Below are positions 6,603 to 12,990 of a stretch of 12,990 nucleotides of DNA, piece by piece. Under the pieces are notes generated by a model. The model did not search any database. It saw only the letters and a list, made by a program, of their open reading frames with translations, and had not been told where the DNA came from. The DNA lies in the NCBI GenBank assembly GCA_036401335.1, contig DASWVC010000291.1, positions 1 to 12,990 on the forward strand, in the 5' to 3' direction. This DNA comes from DASWVC01 sp036401335. Its GTDB lineage: Bacteria; Verrucomicrobiota; Verrucomicrobiia; Chthoniobacterales; JAFAMB01. Numbering within the stretch: position 1 is the first letter of the stretch; each line of letters begins with the position of its first letter. Both the position numbers and the translations under genes were made by a program.

Positions 6603-8195
6603 GTGACAATCACGAAACCTACGGTAACAGGCCCGGTGGCAGGTCAAGCCCTTCAAGCGCTGCTCGCCGGCCCGGTCCTGCCCGCGATGCTGCGACTGGC
6701 GCTGCCCACGGTGGTTGTCCTTTTTGCGCAGACTTTGGTGAGTGTGGCAGAGACTTACTTCGTGAGTTTCTTGGGCACGCAAACCCTCGCCGGGGTCGCG
6801 CTGGTTTTTCCCGTGCTCCTCTTGATGACAACCATGTCGAATGGCGGGGTGGGCGGCGGGGTAGCTTCCGCCGTGGCGCAGGCCCTGGGCGCCGGCCGGC
6901 AAAGCGATGCCGATCGCCTGGTGTTTCATGCCTTGGTTCTGGCCGTTGGCTGCGGGCTGATCTTCAGCCTCGGTGCACTCTGGGGCGGACCGGCCCTCTA
7001 CCGTGCCCTGGGCGGCTCGGGGGCGAGCCTGGGGGTAGCCGTCCTTTATTCCAATGTGATCTTTGCCGGTGCCGTGCCCGTCTGGAGCGTCAACCTGCTC
7101 GCGGCGGCTCTCCGCGGCGCGGGCAACGTCAAGGTGCCCGCGCTTGTCATCCTGGCGGGCGCAGCGGTGCTCGTCCCGCTCTCGCCCGCCCTCATTTTCG
7201 GTTTGGGCCCGTTGCCGCGGCTCGGCGTGGCCGGGGCGGGTGTGGCGGTCGTTACCTACTACGTAGTGGCCGGGATCGTGCTGGCAGGCTACCTGCGTTC
7301 CGGTCGAGGCGGCCTGCGACTCAGGTGGGAGCGGCTGGATCCGCGGCTCTTCGGTGAAATCCTCCAGGTGGGGGCCCTCTCGGCCCTAGGCACCATCCAA
7401 GGCAATCTCACCTTGCTTTTCGTCACCGGAGCCGTTGGACGTTTCGGCACGGATGCGCTGGCCGGCTACGGGCTGGCCTCGCGCCTGGATGCACTGCTTA
7501 TTCCGCTGCTCTTCGGGCTGGGCACGGCGGTCGTGACGCTGGTGGGCAGCAATGTTGGGGCAGGCCAGGTTGCCCGCGCACGGCGAATTGCCTGGACCGG
7601 GGCAGTGGCAGGCGCCCTTTTTGCAGAAGCAATCGGTCTGGCCGCAGCCTTTGCGCCCCGCGGGTGGCTGGGCCTGTTCAGCGACGCGCCGGCGGTGTTG
7701 GAAGCGGGTTCCCTTTACCTGCGAATCGTCGGGCCCTTTTACGGATGTGTTGGCTTGGGCCTCCTGCTGTACTTTGCCGCCCAGGGGGCGGGGAACGTGG
7801 GCTGGCCTTTTGTGGCCGGCAGCGTGCGCTTGCTGGTGGCTGCCGGGGTGGGCTGGCTGGCCGTGGCCCGCCTGGGCGCAGATCTGGGTGGCCTTTTTGC
7901 CGTCTTCGCCCTTTCCAGCGTGCTTTTCGCCAGTATCAACGCGCTGACGACCCGCAGCCGCTCGTGGGCAGGCAAGAGCACGCGACCGGCCACGCCGGGG
8001 AAGGCCCAAAACGCTGGTTGCGAGCCGGCCGAATCGTTACCGCATCAAAACGATGGTCAGGTTCTTGGGGCCGTGGGCGCCCAGGACCAGGATGCGTTCG
8101 ATGTCGCCTGTTCGGCTCGGGCCGGTAATCAAAGTAGTAAAGCTGGGGTAACGAAACCCGTACCTGGACTTCAGGAGGTCAAAGGCCGCGGGTAA
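6603..8195 (+). CDS. MATE-family multidrug efflux transporter
   Basis: This inner-membrane Na+- or H+-coupled drug/organic cation exporter has about 12 hydrophobic segments arranged as two repeated halves. The first half opens with PAMLRLALPTVVVLFAQTL, then V-A-E-TYFVSFLGTQTLAGVAL and GVGGGVASAVAQALGAG, typical of MATE helices 1-2; the second half repeats the pattern at QVGALSALGTIQ and GYGLASRLDALLIPLLFGLG. Transport-like sequence ends near residue 460. The remaining 65-70 residues are hydrophilic, low in similarity to the family, and read mostly from the antisense strand of lutC (8037-8195). The start is uncertain: GTG at 6603 is used here, and TTG at 6579 would overlap the DinB-like gene by 17 bases. 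It is probably cotranscribed with that gene and controlled by HxlR. Confidence 0.85.
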   Translation: MTITKPTVTGPVAGQALQALLAGPVLPAMLRLALPTVVVLFAQTLVSVAETYFVSFLGTQTLAGVALVFPVLLLMTTMSNGGVGGGVASAVAQALGAGRQSDADRLVFHALVLAVGCGLIFSLGALWGGPALYRALGGSGASLGVAVLYSNVIFAGAVPVWSVNLLAAALRGAGNVKVPALVILAGAAVLVPLSPALIFGLGPLPRLGVAGAGVAVVTYYVVAGIVLAGYLRSGRGGLRLRWERLDPRLFGEILQVGALSALGTIQGNLTLLFVTGAVGRFGTDALAGYGLASRLDALLIPLLFGLGTAVVTLVGSNVGAGQVARARRIAWTGAVAGALFAEAIGLAAAFAPRGWLGLFSDAPAVLEAGSLYLRIVGPFYGCVGLGLLLYFAAQGAGNVGWPFVAGSVRLLVAAGVGWLAVARLGADLGGLFAVFALSSVLFASINALTTRSRSWAGKSTRPATPGKAQNAGCEPAESLPHQNDGQVLGAVGAQDQDAFDVACSARAGNQSSKAGVTKPVPGLQEVKGRG

Positions 8196-8738
8196 ATCCG
8201 GCACGAGCTGGTCGCCCCGGGCCACCACCACGTGGTGCGGGGGCAACACCGAAAGCGACCGACCGCCGGCGCTACGCGCCGTCAAAAGAATGGAACCGGT
8301 CTGGGCAACGAGGGCGTCGCAGGCGGTGATGCCAACCGAGCACGTTTCCAGGGCCGCGGCGTCCGGTCGCTGCTCCGTGTAAAGCATTTCCAGCTGCAAC
8401 GACGGCACGACCGCATCCAGCAATTCGTTCCGGTGCACGGCCGCACGGGTCCAGTGGTGCGCGTCGCGAACGGCTGCCAAGGTTTGCCGAGCTTCCTCCT
8501 GACCGGACACGACATGGAGTTCCGTCCTCAGCATCGTGCAGTTTTTCTGAAAAAGTGCGAGCTGCCCGTCCGCACCGGATGGCACCAGCGGCAGCCAGGC
8601 CTGCATGCCCTGCGTTCCGGAAAGTGGACCGTGCCGGCCGCTCCCGCCGTCGTGCCCATGGTTGTGTTCGGATGGCGGGGCTGCCGGAACCCGCAGGGCC
8701 TCTTGAATCCGGCCCAGAATCGCTTCGCGCGAATTCAT
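8037..8738 (-). CDS. lutC: LutC-type lactate utilisation protein (LUD domain)
   Basis: This is the LutC/YkgG subunit of the LutABC L-lactate oxidation system, which converts L-lactate to pyruvate in the cytoplasm. The 233-residue protein is the normal length. The LUD domain occupies the C-terminal two thirds: VGITACDALVAQTGSILL (about 134-151), GGRSLSVLPPHHVVV (157-171) and the terminal hallmark GPSRTGDIERILVLGAHGP (208-226). The N-terminal MNSREAILGRIQEAL helix is also typical. The ATG shares an ATGA with the lutB stop and follows GGAGGG (8743-8748) by 4 bases, so translation is coupled. The last 159 bases overlap the MATE gene antisense. Its function is firm by family; an association with rhamnose is inferred from operon position. 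Confidence 0.88.
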   Translation of the reverse strand: MNSREAILGRIQEALRVPAAPPSEHNHGHDGGSGRHGPLSGTQGMQAWLPLVPSGADGQLALFQKNCTMLRTELHVVSGQEEARQTLAAVRDAHHWTRAAVHRNELLDAVVPSLQLEMLYTEQRPDAAALETCSVGITACDALVAQTGSILLTARSAGGRSLSVLPPHHVVVARGDQLVPDLPAAFDLLKSRYGFRYPSFTTLITGPSRTGDIERILVLGAHGPKNLTIVLMR

Positions 8739-10129
8739 CGTGCCCTCCAGTAATCCCGGAAGCTTCGGGCGGCAACGGGCGGCAGATCACGAGAAATGAG
8801 CCACCCTTTGATCGGGGGCGGGAGCAACGGCCCGGCCCGGCTCACCCACGGCATCAAGGGCCGGCTCAGCCGGGCAAGGGAATTGAGAATTCCAGGGTGA
8901 TGCGTCAGAAACGCAAACGCGCGCATCGCCAGCCGCTCCATCAAATCAGGCTTTTGCGTCACCGCATTCCGCCGGTTGTGCAACAGGTGGTGGTGCAGAT
9001 TGATCTTTACCGGGCATGTTTCGGTGCACGCGCCGCAGAGCGACGACGCATAGGACAGGTGGTTCCAATCGGTCAATCCGCGAAGGTGAGGCGTCAGCAC
9101 CGACCCGATCGGGCCCTGGTAGGTGGTCCCATAGGTGTGTCCGCCCACGTTGCGGAAAATCGGGCACACGTTCAGGCATGCGCCGCAACGGATGCAATGG
9201 AGGGTGTCCCGCTGCTCGGCGTCAGCCAACAGGTGCGTCCGCTGGTTGTCGAGCAGGATGACGTGAAATTCTTCCGGCCCGTCCACTTCATCCGCTTGGC
9301 GGGGTCCACCAATCAACGAATTGTAACACGTGACCTGCTGGCCGGCGCCGGCCGTGGCCAGCAGCGGCAGGAACAACGCCAGATCCGATAACTTGGGCAG
9401 GATCTTCTCGATGCCCATCAACGCCACGTGCACCTTGGGCACCGCCGTTGTCAGGCGCGCGTTCCCCTCGTTCTCCGTGATCGAAATCATCCCGGTCTCA
9501 GCGATGCCGAAATTGGCCCCGCTGATGCCGATGTCAGCCCGCAGATAATTCATGCGCATCTGGCGCCGGGCGATCATCGTCAATTCCTCGGGGCTGTCGG
9601 TTGGCGGCGAGTGCAGTTTCTGCTCGAAAAGGTCGCTGATTTCCGTCCGGGTGAGGTGCATCGCCGGGAACACCAGATGGTACGGGGCTTCCCCTCGAAG
9701 CTGGACGATGTATTCGCCCAGGTCTGATTCCACCACTTCGTAGCCCGCCTGCCGTAGGGCTTCGTTCAGGTGAATCTCCTCCGAAGTCATGCTCTTCGAC
9801 TTGATGAGCGACCGGGCTCCTTTCTCTTTGGCGAGCGCGACGACGTAGTCGCAGGCTTCCTTGCCGTTGTTAGCCCAGAAAACTTTCGTGCCCCGCGCAG
9901 TCAACTGGTCCACAAAACTTACCAGGTAGGTGTCGAGGTGGTTGATTGCCTCCCACTTGGTCGCCGCTGCCGCCGACCGAGCCGCCTGCCAGTCCTGAAA
10001 CTGCGCCTTCCGTTCGTCACGCGCGGTTTCGTAACTCTTGAGCGCACTGCGGATTTTCGCCCGGTGGCCGAGGTCCGCCGTCAGCTGGGTGGCCCGGGTT
10101 TTGAACTTAGCGGCAAAAGTGGAACTCAT
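8735..10129 (-). CDS. lutB: LutB-type iron-sulfur lactate utilisation protein
   Basis: This is the iron-sulfur subunit of the L-lactate oxidising LutABC system. Its 464 residues match the family. The N-terminal LUD-like part contains the hallmark SKSMTSEEIHLN (111-122) and GANFGIAETGMISITENEGN (204-223). Ferredoxin-type clusters follow: CIRCGACLNVCP (C312, C315, C318, C322) and CGACTETCPVKI (C365, C368, C372). The C-terminal 90 residues form the family's hydrophobic/basic tail. ATG at 10129 follows a strong Shine-Dalgarno and lies 15 bases after the rhaM stop, so it is in the same operon. LutA, the usual partner with CCG domains, is not in the window. L-lactate is a late product of L-rhamnose and L-fucose breakdown, which fits the location. 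Confidence 0.93.
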   Translation of the reverse strand: MSSTFAAKFKTRATQLTADLGHRAKIRSALKSYETARDERKAQFQDWQAARSAAAATKWEAINHLDTYLVSFVDQLTARGTKVFWANNGKEACDYVVALAKEKGARSLIKSKSMTSEEIHLNEALRQAGYEVVESDLGEYIVQLRGEAPYHLVFPAMHLTRTEISDLFEQKLHSPPTDSPEELTMIARRQMRMNYLRADIGISGANFGIAETGMISITENEGNARLTTAVPKVHVALMGIEKILPKLSDLALFLPLLATAGAGQQVTCYNSLIGGPRQADEVDGPEEFHVILLDNQRTHLLADAEQRDTLHCIRCGACLNVCPIFRNVGGHTYGTTYQGPIGSVLTPHLRGLTDWNHLSYASSLCGACTETCPVKINLHHHLLHNRRNAVTQKPDLMERLAMRAFAFLTHHPGILNSLARLSRPLMPWVSRAGPLLPPPIKGWLISRDLPPVAARSFRDYWRAR

Positions 10130-10138
10130 GGCGTGCCA

Positions 10139-10146
10139 ATCACCTC
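10139..10146 (-). promoter_or_regulatory. strong ribosome binding site of lutB, overlapping the rhaM stop
   Basis: On the minus strand GAGGTGAT, complementary to the 16S rRNA 3' end over 8 bases, lies 9 bases before the lutB ATG. It overlaps the TGA of rhaM, which supports coupled translation. Confidence 0.75.
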
Positions 10147-10501
10147 ACGCCATCCCTGGAGATTGCTGTTCATTGCTGTTCATTGCTTCAAGGTTGAACA
10201 GTTCCTGCAATTCAATCACCCGCGGTGAGCGATCCTCATTTACCTCCATCAGGTCGGCCATGTAATCCCACCAGCGGCGGCACACCGGCGTTTCGGCGAT
10301 TGCGTTCCAGCGGACTTCGTCTTCAACCTCGGCGCAGGCATAGAGTTGCCGGGTACCGGGGTGCAGGGAAATGGAATAACGGCGCACGCCGTGGGCGCGA
10401 AGGGTTTCTTCCAGCTCCTTCCAGATCGGGTTGTGCCGGCGCCGGTATTCTTCTTCCGCCGACGGGCGCAACTGCATGACAAAAAACTTTTGCACCATCA
10501 T
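10145..10501 (-). CDS. rhaM: L-rhamnose mutarotase
   Basis: RhaM interconverts the alpha and beta anomers of L-rhamnose in the cytoplasm. The match to E. coli RhaM is clear throughout: KFFVMQLRPSAEEEY, RRRHNPIWKELEETL, and the C-terminal RWNAIAETPVCRRWWDYMADLM (E. coli [22 protein letters not shown]). The catalytic His of the RRHNPIW motif is present. The protein continues about 14 residues beyond the E. coli C-terminus, through a 10-bp tandem repeat. ATG at 10501 is preferred; the next ATG, 10498, aligns best with the E. coli start, and TTG at 10516 is less likely. It follows the second permease closely and precedes lutB. This is the best evidence that the sugar of the locus is L-rhamnose or a similar 6-deoxyhexose. 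Confidence 0.93.
   Translation of the reverse strand: MMVQKFFVMQLRPSAEEEYRRRHNPIWKELEETLRAHGVRRYSISLHPGTRQLYACAEVEDEVRWNAIAETPVCRRWWDYMADLMEVNEDRSPRVIELQELFNLEAMNSNEQQSPGMA
10162..10190. repeat. 10-bp tandem repeat at the 3' end of rhaM
   Basis: ATTGCTGTTC occurs at 10162-10171 and 10172-10181 and is followed by a third partial copy, ATTGCTTCA. It encodes the C-terminal tail of RhaM (EAMNSNEQQ). The unit is not a multiple of three, so a change in copy number would shift the frame of the tail. Confidence 0.75.
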
Positions 10502-10519
10502 AAACTCAACCGGCAAACG

Positions 10520-11548
10520 TCATTGGGTGACCGAGGCGGCGCCGAACGTTGCCGCCTTGTGTTGCCGCCGCCGTAACCGTTCGCGCGCGGACGCGATCAG
10601 GTTGGGCAGGAGCACGCTGACGATCAACAAAGATCCGGTCACGATGCGGAGGATTTCGTTCGCTACATCCGCAAGCGTTAACACGTTGTTGATGACGCCG
10701 ATCAGCAGCAACGCAAGCACGACACCGGTCACGGTGCCTTTGCCGCCCTGCACCGTGACGCCGCCCAAAAACACCGCCGCGATCGCACTCAGCTCGAACC
10801 CCGTCCCGTTGTCGGCCCGCGAGCTCGAAAATCGGAACGTGTACACGATGCCGGCAAGTGCGCTGATAACGCCCGAAACAACAAACAATGCCATTTTCAG
10901 GCGGCTGATGTTTACCCCGGAAAACCGCGCCGCCTTCTGGTTTCCTCCCGTGGCGTAAAGGCTCCGGCCCACCGTGGTGTGGTGCAAGACAACCCAGAAG
11001 ATGGCTGCCAGCACGATGAACAGGGCAAAGGGTACCGGAATGAACGTGAAGGGTATCACCCCGAGCCCGAACGCTGCCGATTCGGGCGGAAAATCAGCCA
11101 CGGCCTTGTCCCCCAACAGGATGTAGGCAAACCCCCGGAACAACGCGAGCGTTCCAATCGTGACGGCAAGGGAGGGCAGGCGAAACCGCACGATCAGAAA
11201 GCCGTTCAGGGCGCCGGCCAAAGCGCCCGCCGCCAGACAAAGGACAAGCGCCAGCGGCAAGGCGACTTTTGCTTCCCATAACACTCCCAGCAAGGAACTG
11301 GAAAGTCCCAGGATGGAGGCGACCGAAAGGTCGATTTCGTTGGTGATGACAATGAGCGTCAGCGGCAACGCCATCAGGGCGATCTCCACGAAGTTGGCGA
11401 GCAGGTTGGTCCAGTTCGCCGCGGTGAGAAAATCCGGGTTGTAAAGCGTCCCGGCGCCTGTGGCCACCGCCAGCAGAACGACGAGCATGACTTCCCAAGT
11501 CACGCGACGTGCCAGCCGGCGGGTGCTCGGCGTCGTTTCTTCCCTCAT
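10520..11548 (-). CDS. sugar ABC transporter permease 2 (RhaP/RhaQ-type, RbsC family)
   Basis: This is an inner-membrane permease subunit of the sugar importer, about 342 residues and mostly hydrophobic with roughly 8-10 membrane segments. Family marks are NPDFLTAANWTNLL and LIVITNEIDLSVASILGL near the N-terminus, TIGTLALFRGFAYI in the middle, and the cytoplasmic coupling loop GGNQKAARFSGVNISRLK. The end, LRRRQHKAATFGAAS, is basic and cytoplasmic. The start at ATG 11548 is chosen over the ATG at 11560 because it overlaps the first permease's stop as ATGA and has GGAG (11555-11558) 6 bases upstream. It pairs with the first permease as a heterodimer. RhaP and RhaQ of rhizobia are the nearest functional model; I cannot say which of the two it corresponds to. 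Confidence 0.88.
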   Translation of the reverse strand: MREETTPSTRRLARRVTWEVMLVVLLAVATGAGTLYNPDFLTAANWTNLLANFVEIALMALPLTLIVITNEIDLSVASILGLSSSLLGVLWEAKVALPLALVLCLAAGALAGALNGFLIVRFRLPSLAVTIGTLALFRGFAYILLGDKAVADFPPESAAFGLGVIPFTFIPVPFALFIVLAAIFWVVLHHTTVGRSLYATGGNQKAARFSGVNISRLKMALFVVSGVISALAGIVYTFRFSSSRADNGTGFELSAIAAVFLGGVTVQGGKGTVTGVVLALLLIGVINNVLTLADVANEILRIVTGSLLIVSVLLPNLIASARERLRRRQHKAATFGAASVTQ

Positions 11549-12576
11549 ACGTGGCTCCATTTTACCCGCGACCGAAGCGCGTGGCGGTGCGCCAGGTAAG
11601 CGTCCACCGCAATCGAGGCAAGCAGCATCGCGCCCTGGAACGCTTGCTGCCAGAAAGACGGCACCCGCAGAAAAACCAGGGTGCTGCTGAACACGCTCAA
11701 CAACAAGGCGCCCAGGACCGCGCCGGCCACCGTGCCCACCCCGCCCGTGATGGCGACGCCCCCCACGACGGTTGACGTGATCACCCCCAGTTCAATTCCC
11801 TCGCCCGCTGTGGCATCCACCGTGCCGAAGCGCGCCAGCCAGAGGGCGCCGGCGAGACCGGCGACGGCGCCGGAGATGATAAACCCGGTGGCAACCCGGC
11901 GGTTCACGTTGATTCCGGCCAGCACCGCGGCGTTCAGGTTGCTGCCGATCGCGTAGTACTCGCGCCCTGCCCGGTACTGACGCAGGCCCATGAAGAAAAT
12001 CACGAGCAGGACAAGCACCATCCAGGTCAGCACCGGCACTCCCAGAAACGTCTCGGTCCCGATCGCCAGGAAAGAGCCCGGGACATTCACGGCGTTGACT
12101 TGCCGGCCGTGCACCCAGGCATAGTTGGCGCCCCGAAAAATGTAAAGCGTGCCCAAGGTAGTAATCAGGGCGGGAATTTTTCCCCAGGCAATCAAGGCGG
12201 CGTTCACCGCCCCAAGCAGCGCACCCGCTCCCACCGCCAGCAGGATCACCGCCACTGCCGGAATGCCCGGATGGTTGATAAACAGGGTTCCTGAAAGAAA
12301 CGCCGTGATGCCGACCGTCGAACTGATCGAAAGGTCAATCTGACGCATCAGAATGATGACCGTCTGGCCGAGCACCAGCAGCGCAATAATCGAGACGTTC
12401 AGCATCAGGTCTTTCAGGCTCTGCGGGCTCAGAAACCGCGGGTTCAACGCCGTGGTCACCGCCGTCAGGATGGCGATCAGCAGCACGAGACTGGCTTCAC
12501 GGCTGCGCATCAAGGCTTTCAGGCCCTCGGTTCCCGCGGTTTCGCCCGCTGCATTGCCGGTTTCTTTGCTCATCAT
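11545..12576 (-). CDS. sugar ABC transporter permease 1 (RhaP/RhaQ-type, RbsC family)
   Basis: This is the first inner-membrane permease of the importer, 343 residues. After a short polar N-terminus (about 27 residues, Glu/Gly/Thr-rich), the RbsC-type core follows: NPRFLSPQSLKDLMLNVSIIALLVLGQTVIIL, MRQIDLSISSTVGI, TTLGTLYIFRGANY, and the coupling loop GSNLNAAVLAGINVNRRV with a long C-terminal membrane pair. The start ATG overlaps the stop of the ATPase gene (ATGA, 12573-12576), so the two are translated together; a second ATG follows at once. With the downstream permease it should form the membrane channel served by the dual-domain ATPase. The substrate is inferred from rhaM and rhaS to be a deoxyhexose. 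Confidence 0.9.
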   Translation of the reverse strand: MMSKETGNAAGETAGTEGLKALMRSREASLVLLIAILTAVTTALNPRFLSPQSLKDLMLNVSIIALLVLGQTVIILMRQIDLSISSTVGITAFLSGTLFINHPGIPAVAVILLAVGAGALLGAVNAALIAWGKIPALITTLGTLYIFRGANYAWVHGRQVNAVNVPGSFLAIGTETFLGVPVLTWMVLVLLVIFFMGLRQYRAGREYYAIGSNLNAAVLAGINVNRRVATGFIISGAVAGLAGALWLARFGTVDATAGEGIELGVITSTVVGGVAITGGVGTVAGAVLGALLLSVFSSTLVFLRVPSFWQQAFQGAMLLASIAVDAYLAHRHALRSRVKWSHV

Positions 12577-12990
12577 GACCGATGCGGCAGGGGTTTGGCA
12601 GCCTTCACCGCCGGCGCCTTTTGGCCGGTGGCGGCGAACATGATCACTTCCTGGGTTGCCTCCGCGCGGGACAGTTCCGCGGTCAGTTTACCTTCGTGCA
12701 TCACCAGGACGCGGTCGGCCATTCCGATGACCTCGGGCATGTCGCTGGAAATCATGATGATGCCCATCCCATCTTTCGCCAACTGACTCAACGTGCGGTG
12801 CACCTCCGCTTTCGCGCCGACATCCACGCCGCGGGTCGGCTCGTCGACGATCAGCACCTTTGGCCTGGTGGCGAGCCACTTGGCCAGAACCACCTTTTGC
12901 TGGTTTCCGCCTGAAAGGATGTTCACGGGTTCTTCAATGTGTCCCTTGAGCTGCATGCGCCCGGTCCACCGCGCGGCAATCTGGTGCTCC
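12573..12990 (-). CDS. sugar ABC importer ATPase, C-terminal part (RbsA/RhaT-type)
   Basis: This is the C-terminal 138 residues of a dual-domain ATPase that powers the importer at the cytoplasmic face. The 5' end lies beyond the window edge, and the frame is open to position 12990. Visible motifs are LSGGNQQKVVLAKWL (ABC signature), VLIVDEPTRGVDVGAKAEV (Walker B and D-loop) and IIMISSDMPEVIGMADRVLVM. In this last motif the H-loop His is replaced by SSDMPE, as is normal for the second nucleotide-binding domain of RbsA/XylG/AraG-type proteins, so this is domain 2. The tail, KAPAVKAAKPLPHRS, is basic. It is the first visible gene of the minus-strand operon, and its stop overlaps the first permease's start. 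Confidence 0.92.
   Translation of the reverse strand, partial: EHQIAARWTGRMQLKGHIEEPVNILSGGNQQKVVLAKWLATRPKVLIVDEPTRGVDVGAKAEVHRTLSQLAKDGMGIIMISSDMPEVIGMADRVLVMHEGKLTAELSRAEATQEVIMFAATGQKAPAVKAAKPLPHRS

Noticed and set aside
5924..6613. N-terminal extension of the HxlR frame to 351 codons
   Set aside because: The extra part is antisense to the DinB-like gene, and HxlR proteins are normally about 100-130 residues, matching the ATG at 5923.
8555..9391. Long plus-strand open frame (278 codons) opposite lutB/lutC
   Set aside because: The minus strand encodes well-supported LutB and LutC; the plus-strand product has no recognisable domain and is Arg/Gly/Pro-rich.
1..12990. CRISPR array, tRNA, rRNA or complete insertion sequence
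   Set aside because: No spaced direct repeats of 24-40 bases, no cloverleaf-like sequence with CCA end, no rRNA stretch and no transposase-like product were seen in reading both strands.

Overview
The window is about 60% GC, densely coded, and carries most of a sugar uptake and catabolism locus that I read as an L-rhamnose (6-deoxyhexose) utilisation cluster. The organism is a Gram-negative-type bacterium. The combination of an RbsC/RhaP-type ABC importer, RhaM, LutB/LutC and an AraA-fold isomerase would suit a soil Verrucomicrobium or a related heterotroph. That placement is inference; no rRNA or marker gene is present.

Left end (1-2365): a poorly coding stretch with a possible 42-residue membrane peptide and several short palindromes comes first. 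It is followed by a divergent pair, a calcineurin-like metallophosphoesterase on the minus strand (530-1330) and a nucleotidyltransferase-fold protein on the plus strand (1369-2190), with only 38 bases between their starts. A repeat element of 183 bases (2182-2364) with inverted arms built of 8-bp tandem units sits exactly between the convergent stops of the nucleotidyltransferase and the next gene.

Sugar cluster, part A (2366-4858, minus strand): an AraA/FucI-fold sugar isomerase lies just downstream of rhaS, the periplasmic sugar-binding protein. Part B (8037-12990, minus strand) reads, in transcription order, ABC ATPase (5' end outside the window), two RbsC-type permeases, rhaM (L-rhamnose mutarotase), lutB and lutC. 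Junctions are tight, with 4-bp ATGA overlaps at ATPase/permease 1, permease 1/permease 2 (using the better start) and lutB/lutC. The expected logic is binding by RhaS, import by the ABC complex, anomer conversion by RhaM, isomerisation, then (outside the window) kinase and aldolase steps. The L-lactaldehyde produced could be oxidised to L-lactate and then to pyruvate by Lut proteins. No lutA, kinase, aldolase or sugar-specific regulator is seen here.

Between parts A and B (4874-8036) lies an unrelated block: a possibly broken small gene (4976-5379), an A/T-rich hairpin terminator, an HxlR-family regulator (minus strand), and a divergent plus-strand pair of a DinB-like protein and a MATE efflux pump. 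This looks like a self-contained stress or detoxification module that has separated rhaS and the isomerase from the rest of the sugar locus. The 3' end of the MATE gene runs 159 bases into lutC on the opposite strand.
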